A DNA stretch of 64,000 bases. It comes from Pseudomonas sp. Irchel 3E20 (lineage in GTDB: Bacteria > Pseudomonadota > Gammaproteobacteria > Pseudomonadales > Pseudomonadaceae). The translations under genes and the position numbers were made by a program. The DNA lies in the NCBI RefSeq assembly GCF_900187645.1, contig NZ_FYEE01000006.1, forward strand, positions 266,077 through 330,076, given 5' to 3'. Of the stretch, positions 31,185-40,989 are shown in pieces. The notes below the pieces were generated by a model. It did not search any database. It was not told the DNA's origin and saw only the letters and a program-made list of their open reading frames with translations. How positions within the stretch are numbered: the first letter of the stretch is position 1; each line of letters starts with the position of its first letter.

Positions 31185-31640
31185 TCATTCCCCCCGCATC
31201 AACCGTGTCAGCAGCCGATCCAGGCTATTGGCGAAGGCCTGTTTGTCCCGTTCGCCATAGGGCCCTTGCCCGCCGCTGGCCTGGCCTTGTTCGCGCAGGT
31301 CGGTGAACAGGTTGCGCACGGCCAGGCGTTCGCCCATGTTTTGCGCGTCGAAGGGTTTGCCCCGTGGGTCGAGGGCGTCCACGCCTTTTTTCACCAAGCG
31401 GTCAGCCAGCGGTACGTCGCTGCAAATCACCAGGTCGCCGGGCACGGCATGTTCCACCAGGTAATCGTCCGCCGCATCCGGCCCGGCCGGCACCACGATC
31501 AGCCGCACACAGGCGAACGGCGGTTTGATCTGGCTCTGGCCCGCCACCAGCAACACCTCGAACTGGCGCTTGAGGGCAAATTTCACCACTTGATCCTTCG
31601 CGGCCTTGGGGCAAGCGTCGGCATCGATCCACACGCGCAT
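31185..31640 (-). CDS. YaiI/YqxD-family protein (DUF188)
   Basis: A 151-residue protein of the UPF0178 (YaiI) family. The PIN-like N-terminus VWIDADACPKAAKDQVVKFA (about 3-22) and the PNDAADDYLVEHA-type segment (here PDAADDYLVEHAVPGDLVICSD in two parts, about 55-75) are family marks. Acidic residues in these motifs suggest a nuclease-like fold, but no activity is established. It follows the hipA-hipB pair on the same strand by 36 bases, perhaps by chance, so cotranscription is possible. Confidence 0.88.
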   Translation of the reverse strand: MRVWIDADACPKAAKDQVVKFALKRQFEVLLVAGQSQIKPPFACVRLIVVPAGPDAADDYLVEHAVPGDLVICSDVPLADRLVKKGVDALDPRGKPFDAQNMGERLAVRNLFTDLREQGQASGGQGPYGERDKQAFANSLDRLLTRLMRGE

Positions 31641-31676
31641 GGTTTCTCCTCGCTGGGTCCAGCAATAAACATTGGT

Positions 31677-31961
31677 TTAAACGCCCGCCTTCGTGCGCCG
31701 GGCTTTTACCACGCCCATCTGCAGCCCGAATGGCTTGAACACTGCGTTAAGCGACTTCAGGGTCTGGTTGCCTTCGCCGTGTTCGATATGCACCAGGGTG
31801 CGCACCGAGATTTTGCACATGCGCGCAAATTGGCTCTGGTGCAGCCCTGTCACTTCGACCCGCAAGCGCCGCACGGCTTCGCCGATCTGCAACGTGCCTT
31901 CGCCCAGGCCTAGCTGGATGGCGTCGATGAACCGGGCGCGTTCTTGTAGGGTCATGTTCAT
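31677..31961 (-). CDS. hipB: HipB-like XRE antitoxin
   Basis: A 94-residue helix-turn-helix protein (about residues 35-85; GLHQSQFARMCKISVRTLVHIEHGEG). The C-terminal KSLNAVFKPFGLQMGVV matches the HipB/antitoxin type. Its ATG overlaps the hipA stop codon as ATGA, so translation is coupled. In this family the protein neutralises the HipA kinase and represses the promoter. The order here is toxin first, the reverse of E. coli hipBA. The first 30 residues are an unusual extension. Confidence 0.82.
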   Translation of the reverse strand: MNMTLQERARFIDAIQLGLGEGTLQIGEAVRRLRVEVTGLHQSQFARMCKISVRTLVHIEHGEGNQTLKSLNAVFKPFGLQMGVVKARRTKAGV

Positions 31962-33283
31962 TGCAGCCCCCAGTCTTTCAAGCGTTGCCCAAGGTTTTTC
32001 AGGGCTATGCTCGGGTGCTTGAACGTCACGGCGGGCAAGCCGCTGTCGGCGAGGATATCGGGCAGTGCCAGCAGGTGCGCGGCGTCTTCGCGCAGGCGTT
32101 CAAAGCTGTCCTGCGGATCGGCGATATCGGCCAAGGCCTCGCACGCGGCGCGCCAATCGACCTCCCCGGCCCGCTCGATTTCCCGGGGCCATTTGGTGGT
32201 GCGGGTGATGCCTTCGTCGTCCATCACCATCGGTGCCAGGTCGTAGATGGGCGCCAGGCGCACCGAGTCGGCCTCGCGGATGATTGCCGTGTTGCGCCCG
32301 TGGTTATCAGAGTTGCCCAGTATCTTGTTCAGCAGGTCACGGCGCAGGTAGTCGGCGACCAGGTCCGGGATTTGCTCGTCCTGCTCCACCCGCCACCACA
32401 GTTGCGCCAGCATCTGCATCACCTGCACGTGGTTCATGGCGCTGCCAGGGGTGGTGACGCCGGCCAGGGAGTAGACCGACTCCACGGCCAAGCGCTCGAC
32501 GCCGTGGGCCGTCACGCCCCGGTCAAAGCGCTGCATCCACAGGCTCGGCTTGCTCGCCTCTTCCAGCGCCAGGCCCTCGGCGGCCACGGTCTCGATGCCC
32601 AGGGTTTGCAGGGCTTTGTAGTAGTGGAACTCGCTACGCAGGATGTCCTGGTCCAGTTGCAGCCCCTTGTTGCGGGCGAATTTGACGAACCAGTGCTGCC
32701 GGGCCTCGGCGTCATCGAGCACAGCGTCCGGGTACAGCAGGCCGTCGACGCTTTCGGTGAGCAGCAGCTTCGGCGCCTCCCCCCCCGCCCCGGTTGCACC
32801 GCCAATCGCCGCGCCCTGCTCGTAGGCGTATTCCAGGAAACGCTGGTCGCGGGCGATCACCTCGTCACGGGCAAACCCCATGGGCAGCCGCTTATCTACG
32901 TCCTGCAACGACTCCTTGATGCGCAAATGGCCGATGGGCGCCGGGGTGCTGCGGCCTAGCAGGAACAAATCGGGGCTGATGCCTTCGGGCTTTTGCTGGC
33001 CCAGGCGCGCCAGCAGGAAGCGCCGGGCTGCGCCGGCCGGAGCGATGTCGTGTAAAAAGGCCGGCGCACTGGCCTGGTCTTCGCTGTTCCAGTCCAACGG
33101 CAGGTTGGCACTGACAGCACTGGCGAAGGGGTCGCCGATATCGCCCAGGTGCGCCACTAGGTAGTCCTGCAGGTAGCCGAAGCTACAACGGCTTTGCAGG
33201 CCCTCTTGCGGTTCGTGGAAGGTCAGGAGCATGGCGTCTTGCCATTCGCCTGCCGACCAAAGTTGGAGTGTCAAAGTGAACAT
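31958..33283 (-). CDS. hipA: HipA-family serine/threonine kinase toxin
   Basis: A 441-residue HipA-like kinase. The ATG at 33283 is chosen with an AGGT site eight bases upstream; a TTG five codons earlier is possible. Residues 1-110 are the HipA N-subdomain. A Gly-rich loop (GATGAGGEAPKLLL, about 160-173) and the PDAxxD-like segment precede the kinase core, with catalytic Asp in LGNSDNHGRN (about 324) and metal Asp in YDLAP (about 345). E. coli HipA phosphorylates glutamyl-tRNA synthetase and induces persistence; the target here is unknown. Length and motifs are complete, so the kinase is probably active. Confidence 0.85.
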   Translation of the reverse strand: MFTLTLQLWSAGEWQDAMLLTFHEPQEGLQSRCSFGYLQDYLVAHLGDIGDPFASAVSANLPLDWNSEDQASAPAFLHDIAPAGAARRFLLARLGQQKPEGISPDLFLLGRSTPAPIGHLRIKESLQDVDKRLPMGFARDEVIARDQRFLEYAYEQGAAIGGATGAGGEAPKLLLTESVDGLLYPDAVLDDAEARQHWFVKFARNKGLQLDQDILRSEFHYYKALQTLGIETVAAEGLALEEASKPSLWMQRFDRGVTAHGVERLAVESVYSLAGVTTPGSAMNHVQVMQMLAQLWWRVEQDEQIPDLVADYLRRDLLNKILGNSDNHGRNTAIIREADSVRLAPIYDLAPMVMDDEGITRTTKWPREIERAGEVDWRAACEALADIADPQDSFERLREDAAHLLALPDILADSGLPAVTFKHPSIALKNLGQRLKDWGLQ

Positions 33284-33334
33284 GGCTGTTACCTGCAATT
33301 TGATGCCTTTGAGGGAGCGTCCAAAGTCGTTGCC

Positions 33335-33390
33335 TGCAATATAGTGCAGATGGTTGCACTATGTGTGCCTTATATGTGCATTAAAATGCA
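33335..33390. promoter_or_regulatory. TGCA inverted-repeat cluster upstream of hipA
   Basis: Three dyads share TGCA arms: TGCA-N6-TGCA at 33335-33348, GTGCA-N6-TGCAC at 33344-33359 and TGCATT-AA-AATGCA at 33377-33390. They lie 50-110 bases before the hipA ATG in the only AT-rich stretch of the region, where the leftward promoter should be. This is a plausible HipB operator, although it differs from the TATCC-type site of E. coli. Confidence 0.5.
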
Positions 33391-33726
33391 TTTATACGCC
33401 GTTAACAGGGTGCTCACACGCAATAAAATGCAGATGCCTGCGACTGCGACCCCCGCACTGCCAGTGCGCCATGGCACAGGCGCCAATCAACCCGGCGAAG
33501 GGAGCAACGGAGGGCGGGCCGGGTGGGGGCGCCCTACAGGTGTTTCCGCAGTCACGGTGAGGCAAAGCTGCCACTCAAGCAGGCCACCGGCCAACTTTGC
33601 TCCGCCGCCCCACAATGCCGACACGTAATGCCGCCATAGCGCGCAAAAACCACGGAAAACCCCGGCATTAATAGCCCGCCATGGCCCCGTAGAGTTCCGC
33701 CTCCCGAACCACGAGGCTCCTCCTTC
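33391..33726. other. intergenic stretch before the autotransporter
   Basis: About 330 bases without a convincing gene. The left part is AT-rich and shares the hip promoter region. The right part is GC-rich with no ribosome site leading to a coding-like frame. I see no clear promoter for the autotransporter beyond weak -10-like sequences. Confidence 0.35.
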
Positions 33727-35772
33727 ATGCCGACCTTGCTCCCACCTAGCCCCCATGCACTCGCCCTGGCCATCGCCCTGACCCTGCCCACGGTGAAAAT
33801 GGCCCACGCCCAACAAAGCCAGGCGCCACTCCCGCCAAAGACAGTGGCCGAGGTGTTAGGCCTACTGGAAGACTTCGCCAATGACCCCACAATCAAGACG
33901 ACCCTGATTGCCACCAACAGCAAAGACAACATCCTCAACTCTGCCCTGGGCATGGACGATGACCTGCTGACCCTCCAGCTCGATGGCATCCAGGAACACG
34001 CTTTCGATGGCGGCGAAGGGTTCAATGTGTTGAGGCTGGAGGCCAACCACGGCGCCACCTTGACTGAGACACGCAACTTCCAGGGGCTGGACGTTCCGCA
34101 AGGCAACTGGACAGTGCAAGGCACGGGCGACTTCCAGTTCGGTGCACTGGTGCGCAATAGCGCCACCCTCATCAACCAGGGCACCATCGTCGGCGATGCG
34201 TTCGTGGCGCAGGGCGCCACTTATGGCGGCAACGGCAAGGTCCGCAACCTGATCGTCGAAGGAACCCTGCACGTGAATCCTACGCAGGGCGCCGCATGGG
34301 TCGGCGAGGACCTGACCCTTGCCGAGGGCTCGACGCTGGTTTACGACATCGCTCAAAACGGCGACGGCGCCAAGGTCCAGGTCGAGGGCACCGCTAAAAT
34401 CGACAACGCCGCATTAACGGTCAAGGCTGCCGACACCGCCTACCCTGACCCCCTGTACTTCACCGTCATCCAGGCCGGCAAGATCGAGGGTGAATTTGGG
34501 GAGGTGAACAGCGACCTGCTCTACTTGACGCCCGCCCTGCACTACAGCGAAACGACCGTAGACCTGGCTTACACCCGCAACGAACGGCGCCTTGAAGACG
34601 GTGCCGGCAGCGATAACGGCCGCGAAGCCGCCAACGGCCTGGAACCCGACTCAACCGCCCCTGGCACCCCCCGCAACGCCGAGGACACAGACACTCCACT
34701 TAACACTGAGAACACAAACACCCCTGACAGCCCTGTAAACAGGGGCAACCCAGCGGGCACGGGTAATGGCGCCCTGGACGCCCTGCTCACCAGCACCCAG
34801 CACCAAGCGGCCGATGCCCTGGAACAACTGGCCGGTGGCGCCAACGCGAACCTGGCCAACATTACCCAGAACAGCGCCCGGCCCGTGGTCGGCAGCCTGC
34901 TGGCCACCCTGCGCCAGGGCAGCGATGCCCCGGCGCAGTTCGACAGCGGCAACGGTCGCGTGTGGGTGCAGGCCCTGGGCAACTCGACCACCACCGACCG
35001 CGCCCACGCCAGCCGTGCGCTGCAACAACGCACCCATGGCGTGGTGGTGGGCGCCGACTGGTCCGTGAACGAGACCTGGAGCCTGGGCCTGCTGGGCGCC
35101 AAATCGCAGACCCAGGTCGACGGCCGACGGTTCGATGCCGACCTCGACAACTGGTACCTGGGCGCCTACGCCATAGGCCAACGCGGCCCGCTCGCGCTGC
35201 GCCTGGGCGCAACCTATGGCAGCCACTCCGGTGACACGCAGCGCAACCTGGCATTCAAGGGCTATCGCGACACCCTCAAGGGCTCCTTCGATTCCAGCAC
35301 CCAGCAAGCCTTCGCCGAATTGGGCTACCAAATGGGCAGCGCCAACCTGAGCGCCGAGCCTTTTGTCAGCCTGGGCTATGAGCGCTATCAACGCGCCAGC
35401 TACCAGGAAAAGGGCGGCGATGCGGCCCTGCGGGTCGAGCGCCAGAGCCGGCAAAACCTGAACAACACCTTCGGCCTGCGCCTCGCCCAGTTCACCCTGC
35501 TGGACAACGGCATGGCCCTGATGCCGAGCCTGAGCGCCGGTTGGAAACACACCTACGGCGACTTGCAAAGCAAGACCCGCCAAAGCTTCGTCAGCACTGG
35601 CAAGGGTTTCACCATCGAAGGTGCGGCCCAGGACCGTGACAGCCTGGTACTGGCCGCTGGTCTGGACCTGAGACTGTCCGAGCACCACACCTTGGGCGTC
35701 GGCTATCAGGGCGAGCTGAGCAGCAACAACCGCAGCAATGGCCTGACAGGGCAGTGGCGGATGAGCTTCTAA
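33727..35772 (+). CDS. autotransporter with short passenger domain
   Basis: A 681-residue type Va secretion protein. A signal peptide (about 1-28, ending MAHAQ) is followed by a short beta-helix-like passenger (about 40-280). A low-complexity Thr/Pro/Asn/Asp linker (about 290-345) and a helical segment (ALDALLTSTQHQAADALEQL, about 348-367) come next. The C-terminal autotransporter barrel (about 400-681) starts VWVQALGNSTTT and ends in the consensus Trp-Arg-Met-Ser-Phe terminus. The barrel inserts in the outer membrane and exports the passenger. No protease or esterase motif is visible in the passenger, so an adhesin-like or unknown role is likely. The gene stands alone. Confidence 0.85.
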   Translation: MPTLLPPSPHALALAIALTLPTVKMAHAQQSQAPLPPKTVAEVLGLLEDFANDPTIKTTLIATNSKDNILNSALGMDDDLLTLQLDGIQEHAFDGGEGFNVLRLEANHGATLTETRNFQGLDVPQGNWTVQGTGDFQFGALVRNSATLINQGTIVGDAFVAQGATYGGNGKVRNLIVEGTLHVNPTQGAAWVGEDLTLAEGSTLVYDIAQNGDGAKVQVEGTAKIDNAALTVKAADTAYPDPLYFTVIQAGKIEGEFGEVNSDLLYLTPALHYSETTVDLAYTRNERRLEDGAGSDNGREAANGLEPDSTAPGTPRNAEDTDTPLNTENTNTPDSPVNRGNPAGTGNGALDALLTSTQHQAADALEQLAGGANANLANITQNSARPVVGSLLATLRQGSDAPAQFDSGNGRVWVQALGNSTTTDRAHASRALQQRTHGVVVGADWSVNETWSLGLLGAKSQTQVDGRRFDADLDNWYLGAYAIGQRGPLALRLGATYGSHSGDTQRNLAFKGYRDTLKGSFDSSTQQAFAELGYQMGSANLSAEPFVSLGYERYQRASYQEKGGDAALRVERQSRQNLNNTFGLRLAQFTLLDNGMALMPSLSAGWKHTYGDLQSKTRQSFVSTGKGFTIEGAAQDRDSLVLAAGLDLRLSEHHTLGVGYQGELSSNNRSNGLTGQWRMSF

Positions 35773-35871
35773 AAGCACTGTACGGCTCAACACCTGTCAC
35801 TTCTGACAGTAGACGGGTATCAGGACCACGCTTAGCCTGATCCCGTCGCCCCCTCGCCCACGAGGTGCACC

Positions 35872-36180
35872 ATGGCCAGCTCAAAAAACCCCGCCACACT
35901 CCCCAGCATTGTTCGGGTGGGAGAAGTCATATTTCTGGAAAACCCCAAGACCCATTCCCTGACTGGCCTCTACGCCGTCCAATTCAAGAAAGACAATATG
36001 GCCACCCAGGTCGAAATCAGCAGAAATAGCGCCGACGCAGTCAACTTCAAGGCGCCGCCACTGCAAAACGGGCCCAACGAAGTCACCGGGCTCTACCCTG
36101 AGGGCAGCGTGATCGCTGAGCCTCACTTGGGCCGCACTGAAATTATTGCCAGCCGGGAGAAATTCAGAATCCGGCCTTGA
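35872..36180 (+). CDS. hypothetical protein, 102 residues
   Basis: A small protein I do not recognise. It has no signal peptide or membrane segment; it alternates short beta-like strands (VRVGEVIFLE, GLYAVQFKKD, TGLYPEGSVIAEP) with polar turns. A clear GAGG ribosome site lies six bases before the ATG, which supports real translation. It follows the autotransporter by 99 bases on the same strand and converges on pycB. Function unknown; possible coupling to the autotransporter is only positional. Confidence 0.65.
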   Translation: MASSKNPATLPSIVRVGEVIFLENPKTHSLTGLYAVQFKKDNMATQVEISRNSADAVNFKAPPLQNGPNEVTGLYPEGSVIAEPHLGRTEIIASREKFRIRP

Positions 36181-36196
36181 ATCGAGTTTTTTACGC

Positions 36197-36223
36197 AAAA
36201 AAAAGGGGAGCACATGCCCCCCC
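36197..36223 (-). terminator. intrinsic terminator of the pyruvate carboxylase operon
   Basis: On the minus strand GGGGGGC-ATGT-GCTCCCC is followed by eight T residues, 35 bases past the pycB stop. An additional perfect stem GAAGGCTG/CAGCCTTC (36245-36266) straddles the pycB stop codon. Confidence 0.85.
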
Positions 36224-36257
36224 GAGGTTTAAAGCGTTGTAGCCGAAGGCTGTTAAA

Positions 36258-38066
36258 TCAGCCTTCGATCTCGATCAGTATCTCGCCCGGGTTGACCCGG
36301 TCGCCCTTGGCCACATGGATGGCCACGACCTTGCCCGCGATGGCCGATTGCACTTCGGTTTCCATCTTCATGGCTTCGGTAATCAGCACGGCTTGCCCGG
36401 CCTTGACCACGTCGCCTTCCTTGACTAGCACATCGACGATGTTGCCCGGCATGGTGATGCTGACATGGCCTGGCGTACTGGCCTGCTTGCGCTGGCTGGT
36501 GCCACCGCCGACAAATTCGTTGAGCGGCTCGAACACCACTTCTTCGGGCATGCCGTCGATGGACAGGTAGAAGTGGCGCTTGCCTTCGGCCTTGACGCCG
36601 ACACCGGTGATGTCCACGCGGTAGGTTTCACCGTGCACGTCGATGACGAACTCGGTCGGCACGCCTTCACCGCCCGCCGAGCGCACGCCACCCGCTTCGG
36701 GGATCGGCAGCAAGGCTTCCGGGGTCAGGGTGCCTGCGTCGCGTTCTTCGAGGAACTTGCGGCCAATGTCCGGGAACATGGCGTAAGTCAGCACGTCCTC
36801 CTCGGATTTGGCCAACGCGCCAATCTCACCGCGCAGCTTGGTCATTTCCGGCTTGAGCAAGTCGGCGGGGCGCACGTCGATCACGTCTTCGCTACCGATG
36901 GCCTGGCGGCGCAGTTTCTCGTCAACAGTGCCCGGCGCCTTGCCGTAGCCGCCTTGCAGGTACAGCTTCACTTCGTTGGTGATGGTTTTGTAGCGCTCGC
37001 CAGCCAGCACGTTGAAGAACGCCTGGGTGCCGACGATCTGCGAGGTTGGCGTGACCAGGGGCGGGAAACCCAGGTCTTCGCGTACCCGTGGAATCTCGGC
37101 CAACACTTCGCTCATGCGGTTGAGTGCACCCTGCTCTTTCAACTGGTTGGCCAGGTTGGAAATCATCCCGCCCGGCACTTGGTTGACTTGCACGCGGGTA
37201 TCGACCGCGGTGAATTCACTCTCGAACTGGTGGTATTTCTTACGCACCGCGTAGAAGTACAGGCCAATCTCTTGCAGCAGTTCCAAGTCCAGGCCGGTGT
37301 CGAATTCACTGCCCTTGAGGGCCGCAACCATCGACTCGGTGCCCGGATGGCTGGTGCCCCAAGCGAAGCTGGAAATCGCCGTGTCGATATGGTCGGCACC
37401 GTTCTCGATGGCCTTGAGTTGGCACATCGCCGCCAGGCCCGCAGTGTCGTGGGAGTGGATGAAGATCGGCAGCGACTGCTCGGCTTTGAGCGCCTTGACC
37501 AATTCGCCCGTGGCGTAAGGCGTGAGCAGGCCGGCCATGTCCTTGATCGCCACCGAGTCGCACCCCATGGCTTCCATTTGCTTGGCCTGGGCCACGAACG
37601 CGTCGATGGTGTGCACCGGGCTGGTGGTGTAGGCGATGGTGCCCTGGGCGTGCTTGCCGGCGGCTTTCACCGCTTCGATGGCCACGCGCAGGTTACGCAC
37701 GTCGTTCATCGCGTCGAAGATACGGAACACGTCGATGCCGTTGACCGCAGCCTTGGCCACGAACGCCTTGACCACGTCATCGCTGTAGTGGCGATAGCCC
37801 AGCAGGTTCTGCCCGCGCAGGAGCATTTGCAGCCGTGTGTTGGGCAATGCCGCGCGCAGCTTGCGCAGGCGCTCCCACGGGTCTTCCTTGAGAAAGCGCA
37901 CACAGGCGTCGAACGTGGCCCCACCCCAGACTTCCAGCGACCAGTAGCCGACTTTGTCGAGCTTGTCGCAGATGGGCAGCATGTCATCGGTGCGCATGCG
38001 GGTCGCCAACAGCGATTGGTGGGCGTCGCGCAGAATCGTGTCGGTTACGAAGATCTTCTTGCTCAT
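36258..38066 (-). CDS. pycB: pyruvate carboxylase subunit B (OadA-like, biotinyl)
   Basis: A 602-residue carboxyltransferase-biotin carrier subunit. The DRE-TIM metallolyase domain opens TDTILRDAHQSLLATR (about 8-23) with metal His in FIHSHDTAGLA (about 206). A linker follows, then the biotinyl domain with the acceptor lysine in EAMKMETEV (about 567-575). With PycA it carboxylates pyruvate to oxaloacetate for anaplerosis and gluconeogenesis. Oxaloacetate decarboxylase alpha subunits look similar, but no membrane beta or gamma subunit is present and pycA is adjacent, so pyruvate carboxylase is preferred. AGAGGAG ribosome site. Confidence 0.94.
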   Translation of the reverse strand: MSKKIFVTDTILRDAHQSLLATRMRTDDMLPICDKLDKVGYWSLEVWGGATFDACVRFLKEDPWERLRKLRAALPNTRLQMLLRGQNLLGYRHYSDDVVKAFVAKAAVNGIDVFRIFDAMNDVRNLRVAIEAVKAAGKHAQGTIAYTTSPVHTIDAFVAQAKQMEAMGCDSVAIKDMAGLLTPYATGELVKALKAEQSLPIFIHSHDTAGLAAMCQLKAIENGADHIDTAISSFAWGTSHPGTESMVAALKGSEFDTGLDLELLQEIGLYFYAVRKKYHQFESEFTAVDTRVQVNQVPGGMISNLANQLKEQGALNRMSEVLAEIPRVREDLGFPPLVTPTSQIVGTQAFFNVLAGERYKTITNEVKLYLQGGYGKAPGTVDEKLRRQAIGSEDVIDVRPADLLKPEMTKLRGEIGALAKSEEDVLTYAMFPDIGRKFLEERDAGTLTPEALLPIPEAGGVRSAGGEGVPTEFVIDVHGETYRVDITGVGVKAEGKRHFYLSIDGMPEEVVFEPLNEFVGGGTSQRKQASTPGHVSITMPGNIVDVLVKEGDVVKAGQAVLITEAMKMETEVQSAIAGKVVAIHVAKGDRVNPGEILIEIEG

Positions 38067-38080
38067 TGTTATCTCCTCTT

Positions 38081-38140
38081 AGCGGCAAGCTTCCAGCCAC
38101 AAGCGACAAGTAAAAGCCGATCCGCTCTTAACTTGCCGCT
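38081..38140. repeat. inverted repeat between pycA and pycB
   Basis: AGCGGCAAG at 38081-38089 is inverted as CTTGCCGCT at 38132-38140, enclosing smaller CAAGC/GACAAG repeats. It lies in the 102-base spacer of the pycA-pycB operon and may form a long-loop hairpin in the mRNA that tunes the ratio of the subunits. It resembles the CAAGCGGCAAG-type dispersed repeat of pseudomonads; I cannot confirm other genomic copies. Confidence 0.45.
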
Positions 38141-38168
38141 TACCACTGAAAACTTGCAGCTGCTTCAT

Positions 38169-39584
<1,416 letters not shown>

Positions 39585-39701
39585 TTGGAATTTCCCTTGA
39601 GCCGATTGCTATTGCCACCCGCTAGACCGGGTCGACGAGTGACCAAATGTTTCTGGCCAGCCGCGTAGCCACACTAGTCCTCTCAAGGGATTAACAAAAA
39701 T

Positions 39702-39737
39702 CAATAATTATTGGGTCGTGCATAAGCAAAAGCTTAT
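39702..39737. promoter_or_regulatory. dyads in the pycA-pycR divergent promoter region
   Basis: CAATAATTATTG (39702-39713) is a perfect 12-base palindrome, and ATAAGC-AAAA-GCTTAT (39722-39737) is a perfect six-base inverted repeat with LysR-type spacing. Both lie within 75 bases of the pycR start in an AT-rich stretch, so they are candidates for PycR binding and for the pycA promoter. Confidence 0.5.
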
Positions 39738-39774
39738 AGTTGAGCTTCCCGCCCGTGACGAGAGTTTTCAGTAA

Positions 39775-40737
39775 ATGCGTAAGTCATTGATGCGTATGAC
39801 ATTGCGTCAACTTCAGATCTTCAATGAGGTCTGTGATTTGCGCTCTTACAGCCGCGCGGCCGAGGAAATGTCCCTCACACAACCTGCCGTTAGCCTACAG
39901 ATTCGTCAACTTGAAGAGCTGATCGGCCAGCCACTCTTCGATTACGTGGGCAAAAAACTCTACATGACTGAAGCAGCTGAAGCGTTACAGCGCGCTAGCC
40001 GGGATATTTTCGGGCGCCTGGAAAACCTCGACATGCAGCTCTCGGACATGCAGGGCTCGCTCCAGGGGCAACTAAAACTGGCGGTGGAATCGAGCGCCAA
40101 ATACTTCGTGCCGCACCTGTTCGCCGCATTCCGGCGCCAGCATCCGGAGGTCAATCTGCACCTGACGGTCATCAACCGCGCGCAGGCCATACGTCGCCTG
40201 TCGGACAACCGCGACGACCTGGTGATTATGTCGATGGTGCCCCAGGACATGGGCCTGGAGTTCCTGCCCTTCCTCAATAACCCCATCGTCGCCGTCGCCC
40301 CGCCCGACCACCCGCTGTGCCATCAGGGGCCGCTGCGCCTGCAAGACCTCGAACCCCACACCCTGTTGATCCGCGAACCCGGCTCGGGCACGCGGTTGGC
40401 GTGTGAGGAATACTTCAAGGAAAAACGCGTGCACTTCACCCAGACCCAGGAAGTGGCGTCCGCCGAAGCGCAACGCGAATGCGTGGTGGCGGGCCTGGGC
40501 GTGGCTTTGCTGACGCGCCACGCCCTGAACCTGGAACTGGCCACCGGCAGACTGGTGGAGTTGCCGGTGGAGGAGCTGCCGCTGTACCGCAGTTGGTGCG
40601 TGGTGCAGGCCAAGGCCAAGCGCCTGTCACCGGTGGCCCATGCGTTCCTGGGCTTTATTCGCAGCGAGCGGGCGCAGATCAGTGAGCTGGTTGAGCGTTT
40701 CGACGGCCGGCGCTTGGCGCTGCCTGCCAGAAATTGA
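39775..40737 (+). CDS. pycR: LysR-family regulator PycR
   Basis: A 320-residue LysR regulator divergent from pycA. Residues 8-70 form the DNA-binding domain (LRQLQIFNEVCDLRSYSRAAEEMSLTQ in two pieces, then PAVSLQIRQLEEL) and residues 95-300 the effector domain. The equivalent P. aeruginosa gene, PycR, has been tied to virulence and to control of the adjacent pyruvate carboxylase genes. Starts at 39775, 39790 or 39796 are all possible, as no strong ribosome site separates them. Its last 59 bases overlap a small antisense gene at 40679-40891. Confidence 0.87.
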   Translation: MRKSLMRMTLRQLQIFNEVCDLRSYSRAAEEMSLTQPAVSLQIRQLEELIGQPLFDYVGKKLYMTEAAEALQRASRDIFGRLENLDMQLSDMQGSLQGQLKLAVESSAKYFVPHLFAAFRRQHPEVNLHLTVINRAQAIRRLSDNRDDLVIMSMVPQDMGLEFLPFLNNPIVAVAPPDHPLCHQGPLRLQDLEPHTLLIREPGSGTRLACEEYFKEKRVHFTQTQEVASAEAQRECVVAGLGVALLTRHALNLELATGRLVELPVEELPLYRSWCVVQAKAKRLSPVAHAFLGFIRSERAQISELVERFDGRRLALPARN

Positions 40738-40891
40738 GTTCTGCCGCGTCAGGCAAATCGCCAATTTGTGCGAGCAACTGCCGCTGCTGGCAACGGTCCT
40801 CGATCGCACGGCGAAACGCCATGCGGCGCTGGTCTTCCTGCTGACGACGGGTTTTGACGGCGCTGTTGCGTTCTTCGTAGGGCTGGGCCAT
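40679..40891 (-). CDS. PA3496-family small envelope integrity protein
   Basis: A 70-residue protein whose first half (MAQPYEERNSAVKTRRQQE, then DQRRMAFRRAIEDRCQQRQLL) matches the small Arg/Gln-rich proteins annotated in pseudomonads as PA3496-family putative envelope integrity proteins. It has a GGGAG ribosome site seven bases before the ATG. The C-terminal 20 residues (ending RRNAQPAH) are read from the strand opposite the end of pycR and are probably a lineage-specific extension. No membrane segment is visible; the envelope role comes only from the family name. Confidence 0.75.
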   Translation of the reverse strand: MAQPYEERNSAVKTRRQQEDQRRMAFRRAIEDRCQQRQLLAQIGDLPDAAELNFWQAAPSAGRRNAQPAH

Positions 40892-40989
40892 TTCGAGTCT
40901 CCCAAGGCGAGTACGGGAGTTTCACGATAGGCGCCTAGGGTGACGGTTTGGCGGCGCGGGGGTTACAGGTAGATGACGGTGGCGCCGGC

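Noticed and set aside
36258..38066. Oxaloacetate decarboxylase alpha subunit
   Set aside because: No membrane beta or gamma subunit nearby, and a biotin carboxylase subunit is adjacent; two-subunit pyruvate carboxylase fits better.
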